DNA of 64,000 nucleotides from Homarus americanus (GCF_018991925.1 NW_024744357.1:1766492-1830491), one strand, 5' to 3'; numbered from the stretch's first letter, positions 11,246 through 22,790 are shown. Numbers and translations are program-made. Notes: generated by a model not told the origin, from the letters alone.

Positions 11246-11512
11246 ACCTGCACTTCCCCTTCCTCCTCCTACCCCCTCCTCCTCCCCCTCCCCCTCCTGC
11301 CCCCTCCCCTCCTACCCCCTCCCTCTCCTCCCCTCCCCTCCTACCCCCCTCCCCCTCCTACCCCCCTCCCTACCCCCCTCCTCCTCCTACGCCCCTACCC
11401 CTACCCCCTCCCCTCCTCCTCCTCCTCCTCCTCCTACCCCCCCTCTCCCCTCCTCCTCCCCCTCCTCCTCCTCCTCCTCCCTCCTCCTCCTCCTCCTCCC
11501 CTACAACAGTAC
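11246..11512. repeat. Polypyrimidine (CCT/CCCCT) tract
   Basis: About 265 bp almost purely C and T on the plus strand, mostly CCT, CCCCTCC and TACCCCC. Such mirror-like homopyrimidine tracts can form triplex DNA, and the G-rich complement can form G-quadruplexes (established for this sequence type). The Pro/Leu-rich open frame across it is not a gene. Confidence 0.93.
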
Positions 11513-11771
11513 TACACCTGATCTTCCTTCACATTTTTCTTTTCTGTGTTCCTCTTTCTTCTCCGTCTTCCTCCTCTTATTCTTCCTCCTTTTTGGTTCC
11601 TCTTCCTCCTCCTGTTATTCCTCTTTCTTCTCTACATCCTCCTCCTCTTCCTCAGCTGTTCCCCTTTTATCACCTACTACCCCCTGCCTACACCGGGGGA
11701 ACTGTGTGTGGGGGGGGGGTTAAGGTGGTGGGTTGTCGTGGGAGGTGGAAGATGAGATGACGGTTCACCTC

Positions 11772-11820
11772 TGTCTGTCTGTCTGTCTGTCTGTCTCGTT
11801 ATCTGACTCTCTCTCTCTCT
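11772..11820. repeat. (CTGT)n and (CT)n
   Basis: Six CTGT tetramers followed, after a short gap, by a CT run. Confidence 0.9.
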
Positions 11821-12127
11821 GGACGCAATAGTTATCTTTTAAACAGCCCTATTTAAGCAAGGCTACTCGCACGCCTATTGGTCGACGCCTGGGGTAGAAT
11901 AAGCGCTTGTAGAATATATTTTTCTTTGTGTACACAGTGAAGGGGAGGGAGGGTGAGGGGTTGTACTTCACAAACCCGGAGGATAGCATTCCATCATCCC
12001 TTTTATATGCGAGTCATCATTGTCATCATCTCTATCATTATTATTATCATTTTCATCTCTCCTCCTCCTCACTATCATCATCTGTCTGTCTGTGAGTCGA
12101 TTTATCTGTTTATCCCATATTTTTCAC

Positions 12128-12345
12128 CCTTTTCCACTAATCCGTTAACGAGTTTTTGTAGGCCTCTTCACTATCTGTGATAAGAGCAATATCGTCTGTA
12201 TAGCGTCTACCTGAAATTACTTTACCATTAATTAATACTCCTTTATTATCACTTATAACTTCTCTCATTAAGAATTCTAAATATATATTATATAATGTTG
12301 GAGATAGAACACAGCCTTGTATTACTCCCTGTCTAACTGTGAACC
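12128..12345 (-). pseudogene. LINE reverse transcriptase fragment, motifs B and C
   Basis: Read on the minus strand the segment gives WFTVRQGVIQGCVLSPTLYN, then IYLEFLMREVI, then NGKVISGRRYTDDIALITDS. VRQGVxQGCVLSP is RT motif B, and YTDD replaces the usual YADD at motif C, so the catalytic Asp pair is kept. The style of motif B fits the RTE-like or related LINE groups. It continues, across an interruption, the fragment at 13500-13740. The frame ends soon after motif C, so this is a fragment. Confidence 0.85.
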
Positions 12346-12373
12346 AGGGTTAGCCGATGGGGGGCTGCATCAG

Positions 12374-12574
12374 ACAGGGGCGTCAATTGCTATAAAAAGT
12401 GGTGGGACAGGATGGAGCGCAGGGCAGCCAACCTATACAACTGGGGGCTCGGGGCTGGGATTTGGGTTATCCCCCTCCCCGCCCCTCAAGAAGATTTTGA
12501 AATTGAACTGTTTTTAGAATTTTTTAGACCATATGCTATGGATATATGGATAATAGGATTACCAACGCCCCTGT
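12374..12574. mobile_element. 201-bp MITE-like element with short TIRs
   Basis: Begins ACAGGGGCGTC and ends ACGCCCCTGT, giving 10-bp perfect terminal inverted repeats. The CAGGGG start is common in hAT-like non-autonomous elements. No 8-bp target duplication is visible next to these ends. It lies next to hAT coding sequence and inside a broken LINE. Confidence 0.6.
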
Positions 12575-12579
12575 AGTCA

Positions 12580-13480
12580 CCAGATGAGTGGTTGCTCAGT
12601 GGACACATAGATGAACCTTTCAGAGACTGAATACTCAAATGGCTGAGAATTTTCTACTATGTATCGCATTTGTAGATGTGTAAAAGGTGTAAAAAAGTAA
12701 AAGTAAAAAAGCTACTTAATTTTCTTTAATCACATTTCACAAATTGTTAAACCTCTCACCCGTTAACGTTAGACATACTGAACATCCCTTCATGATATAT
12801 TACTTAAAAAATCACCGTAAATACTTGTTAACAATATATCAACATGTGTTAACATGTAAGCTTACACAATATATGAGCTGAATCCAAACCAAATTCCAAT
12901 ACTTTAACCAAACCTTAAAGGGTAATTCTGTAATGAACAAATTGTCTTTTAATCTATTTACAACAGCGCCTAGACCAAGCCTGCTGGCAAGAGTTCGGTG
13001 GATGCTGTGTAAACGTTCATCCTTCATAACAGAACGCAAATTGTTCTTTATGAAACTAATTGAGGTGAAGTTCCTCCCACATTCAGCTGATGACAGTGGC
13101 AGCATACTGTACATGTTATAGTTACATTGAGGTCTAGCTAAAGAAAGGTGTTCTTTAGCTTCGTTAAATACACATGAAGTTTATGAAGACTGTGTGGACA
13201 CTCCTCGCAAGAAGGTATTTAAAAGGAGAAATATCGTGACTAAGTGCAGTGCTGTCTGCATTAAAAAGTTTTGCTGACTGGTGTGGCATCCAAACAACTC
13301 AGAGAGAGATGTTGTACCCTTCATTATAACAACACTGCGGCTGCCTCATCTCTATTCAACCTCGGTACAAACTTTATGTATTATTATGACAAACGTTTCG
13401 TACCCAACCACCAGGTCTATATCTCGCCTGACGCCTTCAGTAACTGTATACCCAACTGTCCTATTATAGTCATGAACACA
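12580..13480 (-). mobile_element. hAT-type transposon remnant
   Basis: The minus strand at 12839-13114 encodes MLPLSSAECGRNFTSISFIK followed by NNLRSVMKDERLHSIHRTLA. This matches the C-terminal hAT dimerisation block (P-L-S-S-A-x-C-E-R-x-F-S, then K-x-x-L-R-x-x-M-x-x-x-x-L). The usual Glu after Cys is Gly here. No catalytic DDE region is recognisable upstream (13115-13480), which is probably decayed transposon sequence. Outer limits are approximate. It separates two pieces of one LINE, so it inserted into that LINE. Confidence 0.7.
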
Positions 13481-13499
13481 TTATTGCACAGCAAACACT

Positions 13500-13740
13500 C
13501 TGACCATGAGGAATTTTTTATTCAAACTATATAGATTATTTGTAATTGACACCCAAGTTTCCTTATTTCCCAGCTGTTTATTGTGCTTTACCTTATCAAA
13601 AGCTTTTTCAAAATCAGCAAGGTAGATATACAAATTTCTTTGGACTTCTAAAGCCCCTTCACTCAAAATTCTCAAACTAAATATAGCTTCTCTTGTTCCT
13701 TTTCCTTTTCTAAATCCATTTTGATCTTCATTAATTCACT
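13500..13740 (-). pseudogene. LINE reverse transcriptase fragment, finger and motif A
   Basis: Minus-strand translation gives DQNGFRKGKGTREAIFSLRI then LSEGALEVQRNLYIYLADFE and KAFDKVKH, which is the RT finger region and motif A (F-x-K-A-F-D, catalytic Asp). The frame is intact for about 75 codons. Motifs B and C of the same lineage are at 12128-12345. The break falls after NNLYSLNKK, just before motif B. Confidence 0.85.
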
Positions 13741-14041
13741 TTCTACTCTAAATTTTATTCTTCTCAAAATTATATTAATAAAACTCTGCAGGTTAGTCTG
13801 TTTACAAATGCCCAGTTCTCACTTTCTCTTCTTTCCAGTGATTGATTTTCTATTTAAGGTAGAGTGATGTAGACTGTTAGCATCTTGTTCTAATTTATAC
13901 GTAAGTGAAGAGTCATGCTTTATGTACGTGTTGTTGTTACTTATTTATATGAGAAAATATTGACTAATTTTCGTCTTATCTCTTTTGTAGGTAATTTGGC
14001 GAACCGTGATTGTTGTGGTGTTGGTTGGTGAGTGTTGGCAA

Positions 14042-14091
<50 letters not shown>
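14042..14091. repeat. (ATT)n microsatellite
   Basis: About 16 ATT triplets. Confidence 0.96.
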
Positions 14092-14096
<5 letters not shown>

Positions 14097-14460
14097 CTAT
14101 TGTGATTTATTTACATTAGATAAAATTATAAAGTAAACATTTATAGACCTGCTCCCTCTTCCTCCTGCTGACGTCATACCATTCTCGTGTTGTGATGAGG
14201 ATGATGCCGGAATTTATTTAAGTTTACAATTAATGTATCCAGAATTAGCTTCACGTTTCATGATGGCTATTTTCTTTTTATTATCAGTATATTCTATTTA
14301 GGCCAGACTTTAAAATTATTGATGTCACAGGGAGGTCATTATCTCGGGGGGCGGGGGGTGAGGTGAAGCAACAAAATGGCACACATCAAGAGGAATAAGA
14401 TGGTGTGTTCCTCTGTAAATATAAGATGTTTTCTGTCGTATTTTTAGGATATTTCACTAC
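14092..14460. other. Unassigned
   Basis: Ordinary AT-rich sequence with TGACGTCAT (CRE-like) near 14169 and a G run near 14345. No gene or repeat recognised. Confidence 0.4.
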
Positions 14461-14462
14461 CT

Positions 14463-14514
14463 TAGGTTAGATTGGGTTGAGGTTAGGGTTAGGTTAGGTC
14501 AGGTCAGGTCAGGT
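14463..14514. repeat. Interstitial TTAGG-like tract
   Basis: TTAGGTTAGATTGGGTTGAG then TTAGGGTTAGG, drifting into GGTCA repeats at the border of the hAT element that follows. TTAGG sequence resumes right after that element at 15282. Confidence 0.8.
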
Positions 14515-15283
14515 CAGTGTTTCTCAAACCTTTTCACTTCATCCCCCCATAAGGAACTCTCAACATGGCCCCCTTCAGTTCTCTCCCAAGCCCCTCACAA
14601 ATAATGATGACAATAAACTGTTTTGGTTCTCTTCCTTTATTTTAATGTTTACCATCATCAAACAGAATGCATATTTTGTTACAGTTCAATGGGATGGACG
14701 ACATTGTTTCCTTTGTCAGTCGACTGATTCGAGGTTGAGTCACTGATAGAGCACATCTCATGTGTGGGTCCACATGTAACAGGTTTCGGCTTTTATTCTC
14801 TACTTGAAGAAGGTGGAGAAACCAGATTCACATAAATAAGTAGTAGAAAATGGCAAGAGGACTCGAAGTGCGATCTCACTAACTTTTGGATATGACTGAC
14901 ACATTGAGCACAAGAATACAGTCAGAGATTTTTCTTCGTAGAGTCTCTGGCAGCAGAATCGTTCTGAGATCAAGGAATTCATCTGAACAGGAACTAGAAT
15001 AATGCAATCTGAGCGAATCTGTTGGAAATGAAAAACTAGCTGCTGCACCATACTGTGTAAGCTGTACCGTACGGGTATTATGATTACACAGTGACAAAAA
15101 ATAAATAAAAAAAAATTATCCTCTAACAAGGCAAAGTAACAAAAAAAAGTTGAATCAGAGTTTCCACATTTTCTCCAAACATATACAGTACTACTTACAC
15201 TAGCCTGCCATGGCACCCCCCCCCCCCTAAAATCTTGCCGTGACCTCCTTGGGGACCATGGCCCCCAGCTTGAGAAACACTTG
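14515..15283 (-). mobile_element. hAT-family transposon remnant with both TIRs
   Basis: The left end is CAGTGTTTCTCAAACC; the right end, read on the minus strand, is CAAGTGTTTCTCAAGC. CAGTGTTTCTC is a typical hAT terminal inverted repeat. Between them the minus strand encodes the C-terminal part of a hAT transposase of the ZBED5/FAM200 type: ALRVLLPFSTTYLCESGFST, a frameshift with a stop after FFK (about 14804), then HVDPHMRCALSVTQPRIS and KETMSSIPLN. At about 769 bp it is much shorter than an autonomous hAT (usually 2.5 kb or more), so it is an internally deleted, immobile or trans-mobilised copy. It sits inside a TTAGG tract. Confidence 0.82.
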
Positions 15284-15480
15284 GTTAGGCAAACATTAGG
15301 GTGGTTAATCTTCAATAAGGACAATGGTTTAACTGTGGCCCTCAAACACTCTGCTGTGTTGGGTCAAGTCTCACAGAATCGATTTTTTTCTCAAGTCTCG
15401 TCCGGGGTCTTTGTGAGACATGTTTTGTAAACAATGACTCGGCAATAAAACTGGCCATATCTACCGAGTTATTTACCCAG

Positions 15481-15530
15481 CCTAACCTAACCTAACCTAG
15501 CCAAAGATCGCTTGACCTAACCTAACCCCG
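15481..15530. repeat. Interstitial CCTAA tract
   Basis: Four CCTAA units, a short interruption, then two more, ending at CCCCGCCCAGGTAACG. This is the core-to-right-arm junction also seen in foldback copy A (CCCCAGGTGACATTAGGG). Confidence 0.85.
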
Positions 15531-15535
15531 CCCAG

Positions 15536-15752
15536 GTAACGGTAGGGTAGTTAATATTCAGGTGAAATTAGCTGGGGGGGCTAATATTAAGCTGAAATAA
15601 GCTGGAGGGCTAATCTTCCGGTGACATAAGCTGGAGGGGCTAATTTTCTGGTAAAATAAGCTGAGGGGGCTTATATTAAGCTGAAGTAATCTGGATGGGC
15701 TAATATTGAGGTGAAATAAGCCGGAGGGGTTAATATTAAGCTGAAATATTGT
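15536..15752. repeat. Tandem amplification of a foldback arm, about 34-bp unit
   Basis: About six units of GGTGAAATAAGCTGGAGGGG followed by CTAATATTAAGCT. The unit is the arm of the foldback family described at 44766-44907, here amplified head to tail beside a CCTAA tract. Confidence 0.85.
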
Positions 15753-15780
15753 AATTTCTTTTACTATGTATTGCACATTA

Positions 15781-16011
15781 ATAATAATAATAATTAACGG
15801 TTTATTGAAAGAGCTTGGCAGCCAGAAGGCTGAAAATATACAGTTACATATTTGGGGAATGGGTTACGAATTACAAATAATATACAAATGACATAAGTGA
15901 CACAAATAAGACATATAGTAACTTAGATGGGGATCAGCTCAAAATACAGTTCATTTCAACATAGTGACAGCGTAGGGAGCAGTGTTTACTGGGAGTGAAT
16001 ACACTGATTTA
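15781..16011 (-). mobile_element. LINE 3' UTR with (TTA)n tail
   Basis: Minus-strand order is ORF stop at 16012, about 220 bp of AT-rich UTR containing TATTTTCAGCCTTCTGGCTG, then AATAAACCGTTAATTATTAT and a short (ATT)n tail at 15781-15794. The same 3' end recurs at 45186, 61378 and 63822, which defines the element's terminus. Confidence 0.85.
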
Positions 16012-18870
16012 TTACATGTTATTGATAATTTTTACAATGGTTGGGACTGGGCTGTTCTTATAGCGATCAGTTCGTGCACGTATGGGCTGGATGCGGTTGT
16101 GGTGTCGAACAGCAATTCTCGGACAGGGGATCTCAGGTGGTAGTAGGGGCCGGTGTCGGGGATGGTGTAGAAGCTTCTTACCAAATTTGCAGATGAGGCC
16201 GTGGTGATGGTCAGTGAGAGTCGAAAGGGTCAGTGTGTTGAGCGCTTCTTGATATGTGGAGTAGGAAGGGGAGAGAATAATCTTGCATGCCCTCTTTTGC
16301 ACTTTTTCTAGGTGTTTACGTTGTGTGGCATTTAGGGAGGAAGACCAGGTGGGGGAGGCATAGGTGAGCTTGGGAAGTATGAATGTTGTGTATACACTGA
16401 GGAGCTCGTGTGCAGGAACTCCGAGGGACTTGAGTCGGCGGAGGAGGTGGAGACGGAAACTGGAGGATTTGACAACTTCACTGACGTGTGGTTTCCAATT
16501 TAGTTTGTTGTCTATGGTGACGCCGAGGAGCTTCGTGGAATCTACAACCTGGAGTGTGTTCGGACCTAGGGTAATGGAAGGAGGTGGGACAATGTCGGAG
16601 GAGAGGTTGATGTGCATAACCATTGTCTTGGTATGGTTGATGGTGACATGGTTGTTGGTGGCCCAGTTTTGGAGACTGTTCAATAAATCCTGAAGGGCGG
16701 TATAGTTGGGAGCAGAATTGTTGACGCTGATCCCAATGGTGGAGTCGTCGACATATTTCCAGCGAGCAGGGGTTTCTCTTAGGGCATCATTGATGAGCAT
16801 AAGGAAGCAGAGTGGTCCCATCTTGGTGCCTTGGGGGACGCCACAGGTGAGTGACTGAAAGGTGGAGACAGCCCCTCGGAAGCGTACAGCTTGGCGTCGG
16901 TCACTGAGGAAGTCTGTAAGCCATGGTATGAGACTTCTCCGAAGCCCGAGGTCAATAGCTTTGTTTATGATTATATTGTGGTCGACTAGGTCGAACGCTT
17001 TAGTGAAATCAATGAAGGCGACAGCTACAGACGTTTTTCGTTTCTCGAGATGGCGGTATATGTAATCGAGAAAGCTGACAAGACAGTGAGTGGTGGAGGA
17101 AGTTTTCATGTTGCCAAATTGCTGAGGGTCTACGACTCCTGCAATATCAGCATAAGCCCAGTCAAACACAAAACTTTCACAGATTAGGCTGGGTATTGGG
17201 GTGATTGCAATAGGTCGTAGCTGATTTAAGGATTGTGGGCTGGTTGACTTGGGCACTGGTGATACATAAGAGGTCTTCCAGTCAGCTGGGCATCTGGCTT
17301 GACTGAGAGAAGCATTGATGATGGAGCAGAGGGGTTTAGCAAGCTCCGGGGAGAACTCCTTGAATAGTTTCATTGGTAAGTCAATGGGGGTGGTAGAGCG
17401 TTTTAATTTTAGTTTGTCCAGGCGTTTTGCTACGTCAAATTCTTCTACTAAGTCAGTGGGAAGGGGGGCTGGTAGGTAAGCAGGGAGAGTGGTTGTGTCA
17501 AGCCGTGGGAGCGTCTGGCATATAGTAGCGAAATGGTTATTTGTTTGCTCAGCTGCGTCAACATTAGTGAGATGGCTGAGGAAGGGGAGGGGATGTGTCA
17601 TATTGTTTAGTCCACAGAGTTCTTTAAGCTTACCATACCATTGACTGATGTTGGTCTGCTTCAGGTGTTGTAATTTGGTTGGGTAGTGGGACTTCTTTGC
17701 AGTGCGTATTTCGCGGATGACTCTGTTGCGAAGTGACCTGTAGCGGATGTGGTCATTGAGATGAAAGGCTCTGTCTCTCTGTTGCATAAGTCTTTTGATC
17801 CGAGGTGTGATCCAGGGCAAGTCAGCTGGGTGAGATCTGACGGACTTCTCGGGGAAGAAGTGGTGGTGAGCTTCGGTGGTGGTGTTGGTATAATTTATCC
17901 ATTTGGTTTCCACGTCATCCACGCTGAGTACTTCAGTCCAGGGATAGTGAACTATCCACTGTCCAAAGAGGCGTACTGCAGAGTCAGTAATCGGCCTGTA
18001 GGTCTTGATGTAGGGTCTCTGTACTTGAGTGGGAGTGGCAGCAGGGGACCAGAGCACTGATAAGTGTGTGCTACACCCGATAGGAGGCAGTGGTTGAGGA
18101 GGTTGGTACTGGTCCGCTAAGTCAGTTAAGATAAGGTCAAGGGTGTTTTGACCGTGTGTGGGGAAGGTCACGACTTGTGATAGTGATAGCTGGTCCTGGA
18201 TATCAGTGGTGTCAATTTCATTTAAATCCCCACATAATACTAACTTGGCACATGGGTACCTAACTCTGAGGTGGTCTGAGGTGGTGATGAGATGATTGAT
18301 AAGAGTGTCTCTGGTGGGTGATCGAGGCGGATGGTATACCACACAGATTATAATGGAAGCAGTGTTGCGTGGGTGTGCCTGCAGCACGACACGTACCCAT
18401 AATGCTTCCACATCTGCTGGGACTTGAACATCCAGGCGTGACGGGCGTAGGTCATCTTGACAGAAGAGGGCAACGCCCCCTCCGCGTCTTTGTGGACGAA
18501 GGTGATGAAAGAGTTGATATCCTTCAATGTGACACGTTTCAGGTACAATTTGCCAAGTCTCACATATGGCAACCACGCGCGCGGCGGTTGACCTGACTGT
18601 AGTTGCCAGCTCGTCGAACTTGTTAGCTAGGGAAGTGACGTTGGATAGCAGTAAAGACGGGAGATCATACCATATCCGTGGAACTTCAGTGTGGTGGTAT
18701 GGTCTGTCAGGGGTGGGTTTCTCCGGTTTCCTAGTGGAGGTTACGGTTCTAATGGGCTTATGTGCATGACGGCCTTGTCTACGGCTCCGCGCGTGGAATA
18801 TTTTCAGTGACTTGAGTAGCGCGATAACACTCCCATCAGGATAACCGTTCCCACGCTTTAGATGATACGT

Positions 18871-18916
<46 letters not shown>

Positions 18917-18942
18917 AAATATATTACTGACAGTAAACTCAC
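16012..18942 (-). CDS. Non-LTR retrotransposon polyprotein, endonuclease plus reverse transcriptase
   Basis: One frame of 976 codons without interruption. The first 26 or so residues come from the (GT)n microsatellite, so the real N-terminus is unknown and the element is probably slightly 5'-truncated. An APE-type endonuclease (about 95-300) shows SNVTSLANKFDEL at 100-112, CETW at 127-130, RRGGGVALFC at 152-161, GDLNEID at 238-244 and STHLS at 291-295, where SDH is usual. The reverse transcriptase (about 500-820) shows FIDFTKAFDLVDH (motif A, 643-655), GVPQGTKMGP (motif B, 701-710), YVDD (motif C, 730-733) and KLLGVTIDNKLNW (804-816). A C-terminal tail with RIAVRHHNRIQPIR is shared with the fragment at 63140-63360. 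Such proteins nick target DNA and copy their own RNA there. Motif style suggests the CR1/L2-like assemblage, but this is not certain. No separate ORF1 is seen. Confidence 0.93.
18872..18912. repeat. (GT)n microsatellite at LINE 5' end
   Basis: Twenty GT dinucleotides at the 5' border of the LINE. Confidence 0.96.
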
Positions 18943-19035
18943 GTAATTTTCTTATTATTATGTAGTGATGATTATGTATGGCATGTACCAGGTATGTATG
19001 CATGTATGTATGTATGTGTGGCGGTAACCTGTTAG

Positions 19036-19710
19036 TGACTGAGGACCTGTAATCCAGTGAGATCAAGGACCCAAATTAACCAGTGACTGTAAGACCCACC
19101 AATCAGTGACTGTAAGAACCAACAATCAGTGACTGTAACACCCACCAATCAGTAACTGTAAGACCCACCAATCAGTGACTGTAAGACCCACCAATCAGTG
19201 ACTGTAAGAACCAACAATCAGTAACTGTAAGACCCACCAGTCAGTGACTGTAAGACCCACCAATTAGTGACCGTAAGACCCACCAATCAGTAACTGTAAG
19301 ACCCACCAATCAGTGACTGTAAGAACCAACAATCAGTAACTGTAAGACCCACCAATCAGTGACTGTAAGACCCACCAATCAGTGACTGTAAGACCCACCA
19401 ATCAGTGACTGTAAGAACCAACAATCAGTAACTGTAAGACCCACCAATCAGTGACTGTAAGACCCACCAGTCAGTGACTGTAAGACCCACCAATCAGTGA
19501 CTGTAAGACCCACCAATCAGTGACTGTAAGAACCAACAATCAGTGACTGTAACACCCACCAATCAGTAACTGTAAGACCCACCAATCAGTGACTGTAAGA
19601 CCCACCAATCAGTGACTGTAAGAACCAACAATCAGTAACTGTAAGACCCACCAGTCAGTGACTGTAAGACCCACCAATTAGTGACCGTAAGACCCACCAA
19701 TCAGTAAGTG
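19036..19710. repeat. 23-bp minisatellite with higher-order repeat
   Basis: About 29 units of CCACCAATCAGTGACTGTAA plus GAC. Variants (AACCAACAATCAG, GTAACTG, CCAGTCAG, CAATTAGTGACCG) recur in the same order at 19085-19293 and 19499-19707, offset 414 bp (18 units), so a block of nine units was duplicated. Confidence 0.95.
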
Positions 19711-19854
19711 GGTGGGAACAGTCAGTACCGCCGCCATATTTAGGGTGGACGGGTCCATTAATCAGACGGGGGGAGGCTTACACCGCTTTATAAACAATTA
19801 CGGTCTTAACTAGTCATTTGTCCATATTACTCACCACTAATTTGCCTGCCACAA

Positions 19855-20275
19855 CACCACACGACCAGGGGTGCCATGGTGCCATAGGTGAAAAAATGCC
19901 AAAGTACCACGGGTGCCATAATACCAAAGGTGCCATATTACCACGGGGACCATAGTAACACGTGGGTCATAGTTCCACGGAGGGCATAGTGCCATGGGCG
20001 AATACCTGGTGCCACGGAGCTACAGTGCCATTTTACTTGCGGTGCCATATGATTACTTAAATATTTTATTCTTTCCACTAACCGATAATTTACCAGCGAT
20101 GACCGACACTCCTTTTGATGCCATAGAGCCATAGTATCATTACCATGGATAATATGGTGCAATGCTACATAGGACTACATTAGTAAATAACTCAGTAGAT
20201 GTAGTCTAATTGGTGCCATAGTATAGTATGTGCCATAATACCAAAGGTGCCATAATTATAAGTTGTCATTATAGC
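19855..20275. repeat. Degenerate GGTGCCATAGTACCA repeat
   Basis: Loose repeats of GGTGCCATAATACCA and CACGGGTGCCATAG with irregular spacing of 17 to 25 bp. Too degenerate for a clear period. Confidence 0.7.
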
Positions 20276-20283
20276 AGAGGAGT

Positions 20284-22790
20284 TTGGCAGGTGAGTTATA
20301 GGAGTGCCAGGGTGTTATAGGAGTGCCAGGGTGTTTTAGGAGTGCCAGGGTGTTATAGAGTGCCAGGATGTTATAGTGCCAGGGTGTTGAAGTTGCCAGA
20401 GTGTTTTAGGTGCCAGGGTGTTATAGGGTAAGGGAGGCGTTTTGGTGCAGGGTTGTTATAGGAGTGCCGGGTGTTATAGAAGTGCCAGGGTGTTTAGGGT
20501 GCCAGGGTGTTATAGAATTGGAATGTATAAGGTGCAGGGTGTTATGGGTTACTGGGTGTTATAGGAGTGCCGGGGTGTTATAGGAGTGCCAGGGTGTTAT
20601 AAGGGTGCAGGGTGTTATAGAAGTGCCGGGGTGTTATAGGAGTGCCAGGGTGTTATAAAGTGCCAGGGTGTTATAGGGTGTCAGGTGTTATAGGGTGCCA
20701 GGGTGTTATAGGAGTGCCAGGGTGTTATAAGTGCCAGGGTGTTATAGAGTGCAAGGTGTTATAGAGTGCCGGGGTGTTATAAGTGCCAGGGTGTTATAGA
20801 GTGCCAGGGTGTTATAGAGTGCAAGGTGTTATAGGAGTGCCAAGGTGTTATAGGAGTGCCAGGGTGTTATAGGAGTGCCAGGGTGTTATAGGAGTGCCGG
20901 GGTGTTATAGGGTGCCAAGGTGTTATAAGTGCCAGGTGTTATAAGTGCGAGTGTTATAGGAGTGCAAGTGTTATAGGAGTGCAGGGTGTGGGCCCAGGGT
21001 GTTATAGGAGTGCCAGGGTGTTATAGGAGTGCCAAAGGTGTTATAGGAGTGCCAGGGTGTTATGGTGCCAGGTGTTATAGGTGTCAGGGTGTTATAGGAG
21101 TGCCAGGGTGTTATAGGAGTGCAAGGGTGTTGTAGTGCCAGGGTGTTATAGGAGTGCCAAGGTGTTATAGGAGTGCCAGGGTGTTATATAGGAGTGCCGG
21201 GGTGTTATAGTGCCAGGGTGTTATAGGGTGCCAAGGTGTTATAGGAGTGCCAGTGTTATAGGGGTGCAGGTGTTATAAGTGCCAGGTGTTATAGAGTGCC
21301 AGGGTGTTAGGAGTGCCAGGGTGTTATAGGAGTGCCAGGGTGTTATGGATGTCAGGGTGTTATAGGAGTGCCAGGGTGTTATGGGTACAGAGGTGTTATA
21401 GGAGTGCCAGGTGTTATAGGAGTGCCAGGGTGTTATAGGAGTGTCAAGGTGTTATAGGAGTGCCAGGGTGTTATAGGAGTGCAGGGTGTTATAAGTGCCA
21501 GGGTGTTATAGGGTGCCAGGGTGTTATAGGAGTGCCAGGGTGTTATAGGAGTGCCAGGGTGTTATAGGTGCCAAGGTGTTATAGGGTGCCAGGTGTTATA
21601 GGGTGCCAGGGTGTTATAGGAGTGCCAGGGTGTTATAGGAGTGCCAGGGTGTTATAGGAGTGCCAAGGTGTTATAGGGTGCCAGGGTGTTATAGGAGTGC
21701 CAGGGTGTTATAGGGTGCCAGGTGTTATGAGTGCCAAGGTGTTATAGGAGTGCCAGGGGGTTGTATTGTGTGCCAGGATGTAGGAGTGCCAGGAGATGTA
21801 GGAGTGCCAGGGTGTTATAGGAGTGCCAGGGTGTTATAGGAGTGTCAGGGTGTTATAAGTGCCAGGGTGTTATAGGGTGCCTGGGTGTTATAGGAGTGCC
21901 TGGGTGTTATAGGAGTGCCAGGGTGTTATAGGAGTGCCAAGGTGTTATAGGAGTGCCAGGGTGTTATAGGAGTGCCAGGTGTTATAGGGTGCCAAGGTGT
22001 TATAGGAGTGCCTGGGTGTTATAGGAGTGCAGGGTGTTATAAGTGCCAAGGTGTTATAAGTGCCAGGGTGTTATAGGGTGCCAAGGTGTTATAGGGTGCC
22101 AGGGTGTTATAGGAGTGCCAAGGTGTTATAGGAGTGCCAGGGTGTTATAGGAGTGCCAGGGTGTTATAGGAGTGCCAGGGTGTTATAGGAGTGCCAGGTG
22201 TTATAGAAGTGTCAGGGTGTTATAGGAGTGCCAGGTGTTATAGGGTGCCAGGGTGTTATAGGAGTGCCAGGGTGTATAGGAGTGAGGGTGTTATAGGAGG
22301 TCAGGGTGTTATAGGGTGCCAAGGTGTTATAGGAGTGCCAAGAGTGTTATAGGAGTGCAAGGTGTTATAAGTGCCAGGGTGTTATAGGAGGTGCCAAGGT
22401 GTTATAGGGTGCCAAGGTGTTATAGGAGTGCCAGGGTGTTATAGGAGTGCCAGGGTGTTATAGTGCCTGGGTGTTATAGTAGTGTAGGTGTTATAAGTGC
22501 CGAGTTATAGGAGTGCCAAGTGTTATAGTGCCAGGGTGTTATAGGAGTGCCAGGGTGTTATAGGAGTGCCTGGGTGTTATAGTAGTGCCAAGGTGTTATG
22601 GTGCCAGGTGTTATAGGGTGCCAAGGTGTTATAGGAGTGCCTGGGTGTTATAGGAGTGCCAGGGGTGTTATAGGAGTGCAGGGTGTTATAGGGTGCCAAG
22701 GTGTTATAGGAGTGCCAGGGTGTTATAGGAGTGCCAGGGTGTTATAGGAGTGCCAAGATGTTATGGGGTGCCAGGAGATGTAGGAATGCC
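20284..22790. repeat. 20-bp minisatellite, GTGTTATAGG subfamily
   Basis: Over 100 units of GTGTTATAGGAGTGCCAGGG. Very many units carry 1-5 bp deletions (for example GTGTTATAAGTGCCAGG, GTGTTATAGGGTGCC). It continues into a second subfamily at 22790. Confidence 0.95.

Noticed and set aside
19036..19710. CRISPR array (regular 23-bp repeats)
   Set aside because: Units are head to tail without unique spacers, and the window is eukaryotic in character.
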